NCBI GenBank assembly: GCA_020638735.1
Contig: JACKHZ010000016.1
Location: 6,510 to 70,509, forward strand
Source: Planctomycetota bacterium
Lineage (GTDB): Bacteria; Planctomycetota; UBA1135; UBA2386
Reading direction: 5' to 3'
Length of the DNA: 64,000 nucleotides
Below are positions 1 to 7,342 of the stretch, in pieces. Numbering within the stretch: position 1 is the first letter of the stretch; each line of letters begins with the position of its first letter. A model generated the notes under the pieces. The model was not told where the DNA came from. It ran no database searches and worked only from the letters and a program-made list of their open reading frames with translations. The position numbers and the translations under genes are program-made.

Positions 1-1
1 C

Positions 2-328
2 GGCGACGTCATCCTCGAGACGCATCTGCCGGCGGTGGTGCGCAGCGCCGCGCCGTCGGCGGTCGAGCCGGGGCTGCTCGACGCCGCGCTGCACGAGTGG
101 GTGGATCAGCGGCTGCGCGACGGTTGCGACTACGCCGACCTGCACGGCGAACTCGAAGGGCGTCTGTTGGCGACGCTGCTGCCGCGCTATGGCGGCAAGC
201 CCACGCTGCTGGCGCGGGCGCTCAAGCTCAACCGCGCGACGCTGCGCAAGAGACTGCGCGGTCTCGGGCTGGCAGCCGAGCCGGAAGCCGGGGGCGCCGA
301 GCCCGAGGGGGACGACGACGAGTCCTGA
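2..328 (+). CDS. C-terminal end of an NtrC-family sigma-54 regulator (partial)
   Basis: The gene enters from outside the window and only its last 108 residues are visible. The first residues (GDVILETHLP) match the linker that follows the AAA+ domain in sigma-54 activators. Residues about 60-90 form a Fis-type helix-turn-helix (YGGKPTLLARALKLNRATL..RL), which binds DNA upstream of sigma-54 promoters. A short acidic tail (EPEGDDDES) ends the protein. Which signal it senses cannot be seen because the receiver and AAA+ domains lie upstream. The Fis-like end is clear; NtrC-type membership is inferred from the combination of linker and Fis helix. Confidence 0.75.
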   Translation, partial: GDVILETHLPAVVRSAAPSAVEPGLLDAALHEWVDQRLRDGCDYADLHGELEGRLLATLLPRYGGKPTLLARALKLNRATLRKRLRGLGLAAEPEAGGAEPEGDDDES

Positions 329-391
329 TCGCGCGCCGGCGCATGCTAGGTGTGGACTTCACCCGTTCAGTCGCTAGACTTCCGCGCCCGA

Positions 392-467
392 TACCCCGTG
401 GTGTAATCGGTAGCACAGCAGTTTTTGGTACTGTTGGTTCCTGGTTCGAGTCCAGGCGGGGTAACCA
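392..467 (+). tRNA. tRNA-Gln (anticodon TTG)
   Basis: A full cloverleaf can be folded by eye. The acceptor arm pairs TACCCCG with CGGGGTA, the anticodon stem GCAGT/ACTGT encloses loop TTTTGGT with anticodon TTG at 425-427, and the T arm is CCTGG-TTCGAGT-CCAGG. A discriminator A and an encoded CCA (465-467) follow. It decodes CAA. Confidence 0.95.
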
Positions 468-587
468 CCCCGGTGGCCAGGTCCCGAACTGCTGGCGGTT
501 GCGCTCGCGCAACCGGCGGTTGCACCGGGGGCGTCTATCCGCGATCTTTCAGCCGGTCGATCTCCCGTTCGACCTCGACGATTTCAC

Positions 588-661
588 TGCCCCGTGGTGT
601 AACGGTAGCACTACTGGTTCTGGTCCAGTCAGCCAAGGTTCGAATCCTTGCGGGGTAACCA
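588..661 (+). tRNA. tRNA-Gln (anticodon CTG)
   Basis: The acceptor arm pairs TGCCCCG with CGGGGTA (one G-T wobble), the anticodon stem ACTGG/CCAGT encloses TTCTGGT with anticodon CTG, and the T arm is CAAGG-TTCGAAT-CCTTG. CCA is encoded at 659-661. It decodes CAG, the dominant Gln codon at this GC content, and lies 120 bases behind the TTG isoacceptor with a near-identical acceptor and D arm, so the pair probably arose by duplication. Confidence 0.95.
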
Positions 662-669
662 CTTCCGTC

Positions 670-726
670 GATCGGGCGCGTTCGCGCTGATCGGGCGCGT
701 TCGCGCTGGTCGGGCGGGTTCGCGCG
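670..726 (+). repeat. 19-bp tandem repeat after the tRNA-Gln pair
   Basis: Two exact 19-base units (670-688 and 689-707, GATCGGGCGCGTTCGCGCT) are followed by a third, diverged copy to about 726. The array fills the gap between the tRNA-Gln(CTG) 3' end and the convergent dGTPase gene. No T-run follows, so it is not an obvious terminator. Confidence 0.8.
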
Positions 727-735
727 CCGGCCGAT

Positions 736-1821
736 TCAGCTGCTCGCCTTGATCAGGTAGCGGTCGGTCATGCCGGCGACGTAGTCGCAGACCGTTCGCT
801 CGAGCCCGTCGCGATCGATGCGCGCCTGCGTCCATTCCGGCAGCTTCGACGGGTCCGCGCACAGCGACGCGAACACCTTGCGGATCCGGTCGGCGCCGTC
901 CTCCATCACCGCCAGCACCCGCGGTGCGCGGTAGAAGCGCTCGCGCAGGAACACCAGTAGCTCGTGCGCCATGGCCGTCATCTCGGCGCCGTGCTGGACG
1001 CGCGGCGGGGGCGACCCGGCGGGGTTGTCGGCGATCGCCGCATCGACGGTGGCGACCAGGTCGTGGATCAGCAGCGAGGTCACCTCGCTGACCACCCGTT
1101 GGCGGTTGTCGGTTCCGGCCGCCGCGCGCGCCGCGCGCCACAGCTGGAGCTCGCCGGCCTGATCCTCGGAGAACAGGCCGGCGCGCAGCCCGTCGTCGAG
1201 GTCGTGGCTGAGGTAGGCGATCTTGTCGCAGAGGTCGACGAGGTGCGCCTCGAGCGGCGGCGACTGCTTCGGCAGCAGGTCCGGGCTCAGCGGGAAGCCG
1301 TCGGGGACGCGACCCTTCAGCAGGCTGCGCCGCACCGCCAGCGTCAGGTTGAGCCCTAGACCGTGCCCGTAGCGGTCCTCCAGGTAGTCGACGGTGCGCG
1401 CGCCCTGCGCGTTGTGGCGGAAGCCGCCGCGGCCGGCCATCTGTTCGTCGAGCGCGCGCTCGCCGACGTGGCCGAACGGCGGGTGGCCGAGGTCGTGGGC
1501 CAGCGCGATCGCCTCCGCGAGGTCGTCGTTGCAGCGCAGCGCCCGGGCGACGCCGCGTGCCATCTGCGCCACCTCGAGCGAGTGGGTCATCCGGCTGCGA
1601 TGGTGGTCGCCTTCGAACGCTGCCAGCACCTGCGTCTTGTGTTGCAGGCGGCGGAAGGCGCTGGCGTGCAGCACGCGGTCGCGGTCGCGCTGGAAGTCCG
1701 TGCGCAGCGCGTCGGGCGCCTCGGCGAGGCGGCGGCCTCCCGAGTTGCGGCTCGGCAGGGCCCACGGGCACAGCCAGTGCAGCTCACGGTCCTCGTGGTC
1801 TTCGCGGCGCAGCCAGACCAT
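736..1821 (-). CDS. dgt: dGTPase-like HD-domain triphosphohydrolase
   Basis: Predicted deoxynucleoside triphosphate triphosphohydrolase, which splits dGTP (or other dNTPs) to deoxynucleoside and tripolyphosphate in the cytoplasm. The family signature RTDFQRDRDRVLHASAFRRL lies near residue 40, and the HD metal ligands are seen as THSLEVA followed by AHDLGHPPFGH. At 361 residues it fits the shorter type-2 dGTPase-like family rather than E. coli Dgt (about 505). I chose the ATG at 1821 (MVWLRREDHEDREL) because family members begin with a similar W-L-R stretch; an in-frame ATG at 1857 would add 12 residues. It faces the tRNA-Gln genes and lies just beyond the tRNA-Glu terminator. Confidence 0.88.
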   Translation of the reverse strand: MVWLRREDHEDRELHWLCPWALPSRNSGGRRLAEAPDALRTDFQRDRDRVLHASAFRRLQHKTQVLAAFEGDHHRSRMTHSLEVAQMARGVARALRCNDDLAEAIALAHDLGHPPFGHVGERALDEQMAGRGGFRHNAQGARTVDYLEDRYGHGLGLNLTLAVRRSLLKGRVPDGFPLSPDLLPKQSPPLEAHLVDLCDKIAYLSHDLDDGLRAGLFSEDQAGELQLWRAARAAAGTDNRQRVVSEVTSLLIHDLVATVDAAIADNPAGSPPPRVQHGAEMTAMAHELLVFLRERFYRAPRVLAVMEDGADRIRKVFASLCADPSKLPEWTQARIDRDGLERTVCDYVAGMTDRYLIKASS

Positions 1822-1872
1822 CAGCGGAGCGTCCTCGCGCGGGTCACGCCGGCACAATGGGGCAGCGGCGCA

Positions 1873-1910
1873 GAAAAGAGAACGCCCGGCAGGTCGAAAC
1901 CTGCCGGGCG
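1873..1910 (-). terminator. Intrinsic terminator of tRNA-Glu
   Basis: Positions 1883-1894 and 1899-1910 form a perfect 12-bp GC-rich stem closed by a CGAA tetraloop. On the minus strand it follows the tRNA CCA end by six bases and is followed by a T-rich run (TTCTCTTTTC, 1882 down to 1873), the classic Rho-independent arrangement. Confidence 0.88.
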
Positions 1911-1916
1911 CTCGAC

Positions 1917-1992
1917 TGGTACCCCCTAGGGGATTCGAACCCCTGTCGCATGGCTGAGAACCACGAATCCTAGGCCTCTAGACGAAGGGGGC
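1917..1992 (-). tRNA. tRNA-Glu (anticodon CTC)
   Basis: On the minus strand the acceptor arm pairs GCCCCCT with AGGGGGT, the anticodon stem CGTGG/CCATG encloses TTCTCAG with anticodon CTC, and the T arm is AGGGG-TTCGAAT-CCCCT. An encoded CCA occupies 1919-1917. It decodes GAG and runs directly into its own terminator. Confidence 0.93.
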
Positions 1993-2215
1993 GTGCCAGG
2001 AAGGGCGGGCACCATAGAGAAGCGGTGCGGCGAGGTCAAGACGCCGCTGACGAGGATCTTCGCGCGATCTTCGGCCGGGTGGCAGGGCAAGGCGGCGGCG
2101 CTTGGCCATCCGGGGAATGTTCGGCGAGACTCGTCGTTCCGCGCGCCCGTTCCGTAGACCGGTCATCGCGCCGTCGTTGGCGCCGTCCGGCTTCCCGCCC
2201 ACAGGAGTCACCAAG

Positions 2216-3241
2216 ATGCACGCACTCGCCGCCACGCTGTTCTCACTGTTCCTCCTCTCGCCGCTCGGCCCTGGCTGGCTCGGCGTGTTCCTCGACGCGG
2301 AGGCGCAGCGCGCCGTCGTCACCGAAGTCATCGACGGCTCGCCCGCCGCGAAGGCCGGCTTCGCCGCCGGCGACGTGATGCTGGCGGTCGACGGCAAGGA
2401 GACGGCGACGCGCGAGGCGTTCGTCGAGGCGATCCGCGGTCGCGAGTCCGGCAGCCGCGTGCGCGTCAAGCTGCGCCGCGGCGAGCAGGAGAAGGTGCTG
2501 ACGGTGCGTCTCGGCGAGCGGCCGAGCGAGCTGGGCGGCATCCAGGAGATCGAAGAGATCGCCGAGGTCGCCCCGCCGGCACCCGTCGCCACGGCGCCGG
2601 TGCGCGCCGCGCAGAACGCCCCGGCCGCCGCCGGCAAGGGCTACCTCGGCCTCAGCGTGTTGGAGACGGACAAGGGCGTGGTCATCGATCGCGTGCTGCC
2701 GGACAGCCCGGCGGCCAAGGCTGGCCTCGCGTCGGGTGAGATGCTGCAGAGCATCGGCGATCACCGTATCGGTTCGCTCGACGACCTCGACCGCGCGCTG
2801 CAGGGGCGCGGCCCCGGCGCGCGGGTGGCGATCGGCGTCGCCGGCGAGCAGGGCAAGCGGTCCGTGATGGTCGAGCTGGGCCAGCGGCCGGGCACGGAGC
2901 GCGCGCCGATCGCCCGCGCCGTCGACACCGCGCCGGCGGTCGAACGGGTGATCGAGGTCGTGCCGCAGCGGCCGACGCAGAGCGGTGAAGCTCCGCGCGC
3001 CATCGGCCGCGAGCACCGGCCGGTGCGTGCGCCGGAGGCGGAGCGCGCCGAGTCGGCGTCGCCGGCGCGTCCGGCCCGTTCCGCCCAGCCGGCCCGTCCC
3101 GCCCAGCCGGCGCGCCCCGCCCAGCCGCGCGAGCAGGGCGACGACAACGCGGCTCTGCGCGAAGAGCTCCGCCAGCTGCGCAAGGAGCTGGCCGAGTTGC
3201 GCAAGATGCTCGAGCGCCTGAAGAAGGAAGGCCGGGAATAG
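2216..3241 (+). CDS. Secreted protein with two PDZ domains and a coiled-coil tail
   Basis: 341 residues. The ATG at 2216 follows an ACAGGAG Shine-Dalgarno ten bases upstream and begins a hydrophobic signal or anchor segment (residues 1-20). Two PDZ domains follow, about residues 20-95 and 143-215, each with the 'SPAAKAG..GD/E' carboxylate-loop region typical of HtrA/RseP-type PDZ modules. A Pro-Ala-Arg-rich linker with repeated 'ARPAQP' units comes next, then a charged coiled coil (LREELRQLRKELAELRKMLE) at the C-terminus. There is no protease domain, so it is probably a periplasmic scaffold or adaptor that binds C-terminal peptides. Its binding partner is unknown. Confidence 0.82.
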   Translation: MHALAATLFSLFLLSPLGPGWLGVFLDAEAQRAVVTEVIDGSPAAKAGFAAGDVMLAVDGKETATREAFVEAIRGRESGSRVRVKLRRGEQEKVLTVRLGERPSELGGIQEIEEIAEVAPPAPVATAPVRAAQNAPAAAGKGYLGLSVLETDKGVVIDRVLPDSPAAKAGLASGEMLQSIGDHRIGSLDDLDRALQGRGPGARVAIGVAGEQGKRSVMVELGQRPGTERAPIARAVDTAPAVERVIEVVPQRPTQSGEAPRAIGREHRPVRAPEAERAESASPARPARSAQPARPAQPARPAQPREQGDDNAALREELRQLRKELAELRKMLERLKKEGRE

Positions 3242-3343
3242 TCCCGCGCGCGCGGCGGTCCATGGGGGTCATCGCGTCGGCGGCACATTTGTCCCCAGGG
3301 CATGGACTGGTGGGCGGGTGCCGCCGACGCTTCATCGTCCGCC

Positions 3344-4399
3344 ATGACCCGCCCTGTTCCTGACGCCCCGCTCCGCGGCCCCTTGGTGACCCGCCCCGGG
3401 CGTGCGCTCGTGACTGGCGGCGCCGGTTTCATCGGCTCGCACGTGGTCGAGGCGCTGCTCGCCCGCGGCTACGCGGTGCACGTCGTGGACGACCTGTCGA
3501 CCGGACGGCGCAGCAACCTCGACAGCGTCGCCGCGCACCCGTTGCTGCGGCTGACGGTCGCCTCCGTGGCCGACGCCGACGTCGCCCGCGCGGTGTGTGC
3601 CGACACCGACGTGGTCTTCCACCTGGCCGGAGTGGTCGGTGTGCAACGCTTGCGCGACGAACCGCTGTTCGTGATGCAGGCCAACCTGCAGTCGACCGAG
3701 GCGATGCTCGCCGCCGCCGCCGCCGCCCGCGTGCCGACGCTGGTGACCTCCAGCAGCGAGGTCTACGGCGACGCCAGGGTGCCGTTCTGCGAGGCAGATC
3801 CGCTGCGCCCGGGGTCGACCGAGGGGTTGCGCGGCGGCTACGCGTGCGCGAAGGCGATGGGCGAGTGGTTGGCGCTGGCCCACGCAGCGCAGAGCGGCGT
3901 GCCGACCATCGTCGCGCGGTTGTTCAACACCGTCGGGCCGCGGCAGAGCGGCGACCACGGCATGGTGCTGCCGCGCTTCGTCCGCCAGGCCGTGCGCGGC
4001 GAGGCCCTCACGGTCTACGGCGGGGGCCGGCAGACGCGTTGCTTCGCCCACGTTCGCGACGTCGCGCGGGCGCTCGTCGATCTCGCCGAGTCGCCCTGCG
4101 TGCCGGCGGCGGTGGTCAACGTCGGCAGTCGGCAGGAAACGGCGGTGGTGGAGCTGGCGCGCATGGTGCAACGCGCCGCTGCGAGCGGCTCGCCGCTGCA
4201 GCACGTGCCGTTCGATGCCGTGTTCCCGGCCGGCTTCGTCGATCCGCCGCGTCGCCTTCCGTCGCTCGAGCGGCTGCATCAGGCGATCGGCTGGGTGCCG
4301 TCGACGCCGGTTCAGGAGATCGTCGCCGAGCTGGTGAGCGCCGCGCGCGCACCGGGGCCGGTCGGCGCCGCTGCGCGAGCTGCCGCGTCGAGCTCGTAG
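3344..4399 (+). CDS. NAD-dependent epimerase/dehydratase (sugar-nucleotide SDR)
   Basis: 351 residues of an extended short-chain dehydrogenase of the UDP-glucose 4-epimerase/GDP-mannose 4,6-dehydratase superfamily. The Rossmann motif TGGAGFIGS is near residue 25, the acidic NAD-selecting VDDLSTG follows, then the catalytic serine region TSSSEVYG and the Y..AK pair (GGYACAKAMGE). It probably modifies a nucleotide sugar for surface glycans; the substrate cannot be read. The ATG at 3344 is preferred over one at 3302 because the fold begins soon after it. Its 3' end overlaps the convergent glycosyltransferase gene by 88 bases, and both likely serve glycan synthesis. Confidence 0.85.
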   Translation: MTRPVPDAPLRGPLVTRPGRALVTGGAGFIGSHVVEALLARGYAVHVVDDLSTGRRSNLDSVAAHPLLRLTVASVADADVARAVCADTDVVFHLAGVVGVQRLRDEPLFVMQANLQSTEAMLAAAAAARVPTLVTSSSEVYGDARVPFCEADPLRPGSTEGLRGGYACAKAMGEWLALAHAAQSGVPTIVARLFNTVGPRQSGDHGMVLPRFVRQAVRGEALTVYGGGRQTRCFAHVRDVARALVDLAESPCVPAAVVNVGSRQETAVVELARMVQRAAASGSPLQHVPFDAVFPAGFVDPPRRLPSLERLHQAIGWVPSTPVQEIVAELVSAARAPGPVGAAARAAASSS

Positions 4400-5745
4400 T
4401 TGGCCCGCGCGACGGGGTCGTGCGGCAGCAGCACGACGGCGCGTTCGAACTCGGCCTGGGCGCGATCGGTCTCGCCGAGCGCGCGCAGGCAGATGCCGAG
4501 GTTGGTGTGGGCCAGCGCGTGGCCGTGCTCGGCCGCCGCGGTGAAGCACGGCAGCGCGTCGCGGTAGCGCTGGCGCGCCAGCAGGCAGAGCCCGACCCAG
4601 TTGTGCAGGTCGCCGCGCGTCGGCCGCCGCTCGAGCGCCTGGCGGAACTGCTCTTCGGCCTCGTCGAGGGCGCCGCGGCTGTAGGCCAACTGTGCGAGCT
4701 GCTCGGTGCAGGCCACCTGCTGGTCGTCGCTGATCCAGTGGCGGGCGGCGGTGTCGGCGAGCAGCGCCGCGCCGCGTTGGTCGCCACCGCGCAGCATGGT
4801 CGTGCCGAGCAGCAGCCGCGCTTCGACGTGTTCGGGGCAGCGGTGCAAGAACGCCGCGAGCAGACGATGCGTCTGTGCGGCGTCGTTGCGCGCGGCGGCG
4901 GCGCGCGCCAGATGCAGCCACGCGTCGGGCCACTGCGGCGCCAGCGCCTGCGCCGCGCGGGCTTCGTCGGCGGCGACCGCGGCGTCGTGGTGCATCGCCG
5001 CCAGCACGGCGCGGCCGGCCGGATGCCGGCGCCACTTCGCCGCGAACTGCTGCAGCCGTCGCTCGATCTCCGTCTTGATGTCGAGGCCGAGCGCGCGGAA
5101 CGTCGCGTGGCCTTCGTGGTGCAGGAACGCGCGCCGGGCGATCACCAGTCGATGGCCGGCGAGGCGCAGCCGCAAGCTGAGGTCGTCGTCTTCGTAGTTC
5201 CCGTGGCCGTAGCGCTCGTCGAAGCCGCCGATCCGCTCGATGGTCTCGCGGCGCATCAGCAAGCACAGACCGGACAGCGTGTCGACGTCCTGCAGCAGCG
5301 GGGCGCACTCCGACAGCGTCGCGGCGAGGCGGCGACGGTTCTCGTCGTCGCGCGCCTGGTCGCCGATGCGCAGCAGCGCCTCGCCCTTGACGTGGTTGCT
5401 GACCGGTCCGGCGGCGCCGATCGCGGCGTCGCTGGTCAGCGCGCTGTGCAGCGCGACGAGCAGATTGGGGGCCGCGCGCGTGTCGTTGTTCAGCACGAGC
5501 ACGAACTCGCCGCGCGCTTCGCGCAGTCCGGCGTTGACGCCGCCGGCGAAGCCCAGGTTGTGCGGCTGTCGGAGCACGCGCACCAGCGGTGACGCGTCGG
5601 CCAGCGCTGCGGTCTCGTCGTCGCCGGCGTTGTCGACGAGCAGGATCTCGAGGATCGGCGCCCCGTCCTGGGCGAGCAGGCTCTGCACGCACTCGCGCGT
5701 CAGCTCGGCTCCACGATGGCAGGGGATGACGACCGTGCACTGCAT
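4312..5745 (-). CDS. GT2 glycosyltransferase with C-terminal TPR region
   Basis: 477 residues. The N-terminal half is a family-2 GT-A glycosyltransferase: TVVIPCHRG at the start, the nucleotide-binding LLVDNAGDD, the metal-binding LNNDTR, and the ED-type acceptor motif YEDDDLSLRLRLAG. From about residue 290 the protein becomes tetratricopeptide-like helical repeats (for example HTNLGICLRALGETDRAQ). It probably transfers a sugar to a lipid or protein acceptor, with the TPRs holding a partner. The ATG at 5745 is chosen because the beta-1 strand starts immediately after it. A strong terminator stands about 100 bases upstream, so it is either independent of, or attenuated behind, the RNA candidate at 5844-6215. 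Confidence 0.87.
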   Translation of the reverse strand: MQCTVVIPCHRGAELTRECVQSLLAQDGAPILEILLVDNAGDDETAALADASPLVRVLRQPHNLGFAGGVNAGLREARGEFVLVLNNDTRAAPNLLVALHSALTSDAAIGAAGPVSNHVKGEALLRIGDQARDDENRRRLAATLSECAPLLQDVDTLSGLCLLMRRETIERIGGFDERYGHGNYEDDDLSLRLRLAGHRLVIARRAFLHHEGHATFRALGLDIKTEIERRLQQFAAKWRRHPAGRAVLAAMHHDAAVAADEARAAQALAPQWPDAWLHLARAAAARNDAAQTHRLLAAFLHRCPEHVEARLLLGTTMLRGGDQRGAALLADTAARHWISDDQQVACTEQLAQLAYSRGALDEAEEQFRQALERRPTRGDLHNWVGLCLLARQRYRDALPCFTAAAEHGHALAHTNLGICLRALGETDRAQAEFERAVVLLPHDPVARANYELDAAARAAAPTGPGARAALTSSATIS

Positions 5746-5843
5746 GTGGGCGCTGTCATCGGCAATTCGACGCCTCCGGGTTGCGTCGATACGGGCCGGG
5801 GCGCGGGTGTGTGGCGGCGGTGTGGTCCGCAGGGGCCGTCCCG

Positions 5844-5880
5844 AAAAAACCTGCCCGGCACCCTGTCGGGTGCCGGGCAG
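5844..5880 (-). terminator. Strong intrinsic terminator ending a leftward transcript
   Basis: A perfect 13-bp stem (5851-5863 with 5868-5880) closes on a four-base loop. On the minus strand it is followed after one G by six T residues (5849-5844). The orientation shows that an RNA reads leftward through 5880-6215, a stretch without a convincing protein gene. Confidence 0.9.
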
Positions 5881-6215
5881 TGGAATGGGGTTCACACCCC
5901 TCATCCTGAGCCGACTGCGTCAGCGCATCACATCGCCGAACGCGCGCTGTCCGGAGGCTCGCCACCCCCGAACAGCGCATTCAGTCGACCCTCGTCCGGC
6001 GGGTTGGTCTCGCCAACCAGGTCCCGCCGGCGTGGTGTCATGTCCACACAGCTCTCTGCTACTGGCCTTGCCTGGATCTGGCAGACGTGGACCTTGGGCT
6101 TCCACGTCGCCTGGATCTGTCGGCAGTGCCACCTCATGATGAGCCCCATGGCAACATGCGTGCCCAGAACGGGTCGCCTCTGTAAGTCGCTGAATCTCCA
6201 GGCGATCGAGCATAA
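5844..6215 (-). ncRNA. Candidate structured RNA of unknown class, or a terminator-bearing leader
   Basis: Between the GT2 start and the RluA-like gene lies a stretch of lower GC than its surroundings with dense, nested hairpins. They are: a 14-bp stem 5944-5957/5965-5978; a two-part stem 5996-6001/6025-6030 with inner 6002-6007/6013-6018; an 8-bp stem 6084-6091/6101-6108 flanked on each side by the 11-base direct repeat GCCTGGATCTG (6070-6080, 6109-6119); and a small stem 5887-5890/5897-5900. The two non-Watson-Crick pairs of the 14-bp stem are G-U only if the minus strand is transcribed, matching the terminator's direction. I tried RNase P (no GAGGAAAGUCC or ACAGAA), tmRNA (no tRNA-like ends) and SRP RNA (no GGAAGCAGCC) and none fits. 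6S RNA is not excluded. The 5' end is a guess. Confidence 0.55.
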
Positions 6216-6318
6216 GCGCATCTGATCGCCGGGCCCGCATCCCGAATCGTGGACCAGTTGTCCTGCGAATGGGATCCGGCGGCACGCCTCGCCGGCGCCA
6301 GCCCGGGCTTGTGGTCGC

Positions 6319-7338
6319 GTGGCAGGTCCGTATCCTGCTCGCCCTTTGTCCCAGGCCCAGCAGCAAGTCATCGTCGTCGAACCCGGCCTCGGCGGGGTCA
6401 GGCTCTACGACCTGCTGGCCGCGCATCACCCCGACGCGCACCACGCCGACCTTCGGCAATTGGTCGCCGCCGGCGACGTGTCGGTCAACGGCGAGGCCTG
6501 CCTTGCCAATCGCCGTCTGCGGAACGGTGACGTGGTCCTGGTCGGCGGGCGGTTGCCGCAGCGTCGCGCAGCGCCGAAGGCGGCGTCTGCGGCCGCGCCG
6601 TTGGCGGTGCTGTTCGAGTCGGCTTCGGCCGTGGTCGTGGCCAAGCCCGCCGGTCTGGCCACCGTGCCCGAACGCGTCGGGCGCACGGACAGCGTGCACG
6701 CCCGTCTCGCAGGCCTGCGCCCGGGCGCCGACCTGCGCATCGTGCACCGCCTCGATCGCGACACCTCGGGGGCGCTGCTGCTGGCCAAGGGCATCGAGGC
6801 GGCGCGCTGGTTCGACGCCGCGTTCCGCGGCCACGACGTGCACAAGACCTACCTCGCCCTCGTCGACGGGGTACCTGCGGCGGACGCCTTCGCGATCGAT
6901 CTCTGGCTCGGCCCCGATCGCAGCCGCCCTGGCAAGGTCGTCGCCGCCGACCGCGAGCGGCGCGGTTTCCGCGCCGCGCACACCGACGTCTCGGTGCGGC
7001 AGCGCTTCGCCCGCCACGCGCTGCTCGAGCTGCACCCGCGCACCGGCCGCGGTCACCAGCTGAGGGTGCACCTGCAGGCGTCCGGGCACGCGATCGTCGG
7101 GGATCGTGACTACGGCGGCGGTGCGCTGTTGCTGTCGCAGCTCAAGCCGGATTACAAGAGACGGCCGGGCGTCGACGAGGTCCCGCTGCTGCAGCGCATG
7201 TTCCTGCACGCGGCGCGGATCGCGTTCCGCGACCTCGACGGCAACGACGTCGTGGTCGAGGCGCCCCTGCCCGAGGACCTCGCGGTCGCCCTGCGACACA
7301 TCGAGAAGCACGACGACAAGCGCCAGAACGGACGGTGA
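6319..7338 (+). CDS. RluA-family pseudouridine synthase
   Basis: 339 residues. An N-terminal S4-like RNA-binding domain (about residues 25-75, RQLVAAGDVSVNG..LRNGDVV) precedes the RluA catalytic domain. The signature HRLDRDTSGALLLAK carries the catalytic aspartate (about residue 146), and the late motifs KTYLALVDG and LHPRTGRGHQLRVHLQ complete the family pattern. It isomerises uridine to pseudouridine in rRNA or tRNA; which position is not predictable. The GTG at 6319 is used, and the exact start is uncertain because no clear Shine-Dalgarno is seen. It is followed four bases later by truD, so two pseudouridine synthases form one operon. Confidence 0.88.
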   Translation: MAGPYPARPLSQAQQQVIVVEPGLGGVRLYDLLAAHHPDAHHADLRQLVAAGDVSVNGEACLANRRLRNGDVVLVGGRLPQRRAAPKAASAAAPLAVLFESASAVVVAKPAGLATVPERVGRTDSVHARLAGLRPGADLRIVHRLDRDTSGALLLAKGIEAARWFDAAFRGHDVHKTYLALVDGVPAADAFAIDLWLGPDRSRPGKVVAADRERRGFRAAHTDVSVRQRFARHALLELHPRTGRGHQLRVHLQASGHAIVGDRDYGGGALLLSQLKPDYKRRPGVDEVPLLQRMFLHAARIAFRDLDGNDVVVEAPLPEDLAVALRHIEKHDDKRQNGR

Positions 7339-7342
7339 ACCA

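Noticed and set aside
2216..3241. HtrA/DegP-type serine protease
   Set aside because: PDZ domains are present but no trypsin-like catalytic domain (no HDS triad) exists in the frame.
5844..6215. RNase P RNA, tmRNA, SRP RNA or cobalamin riboswitch
   Set aside because: None of the universal sequence elements is present: no GAGGAAAGUCC/ACAGAA, no tRNA-like ends or tag frame, no GGAAGCAGCC, and no B12 box in the right arrangement.
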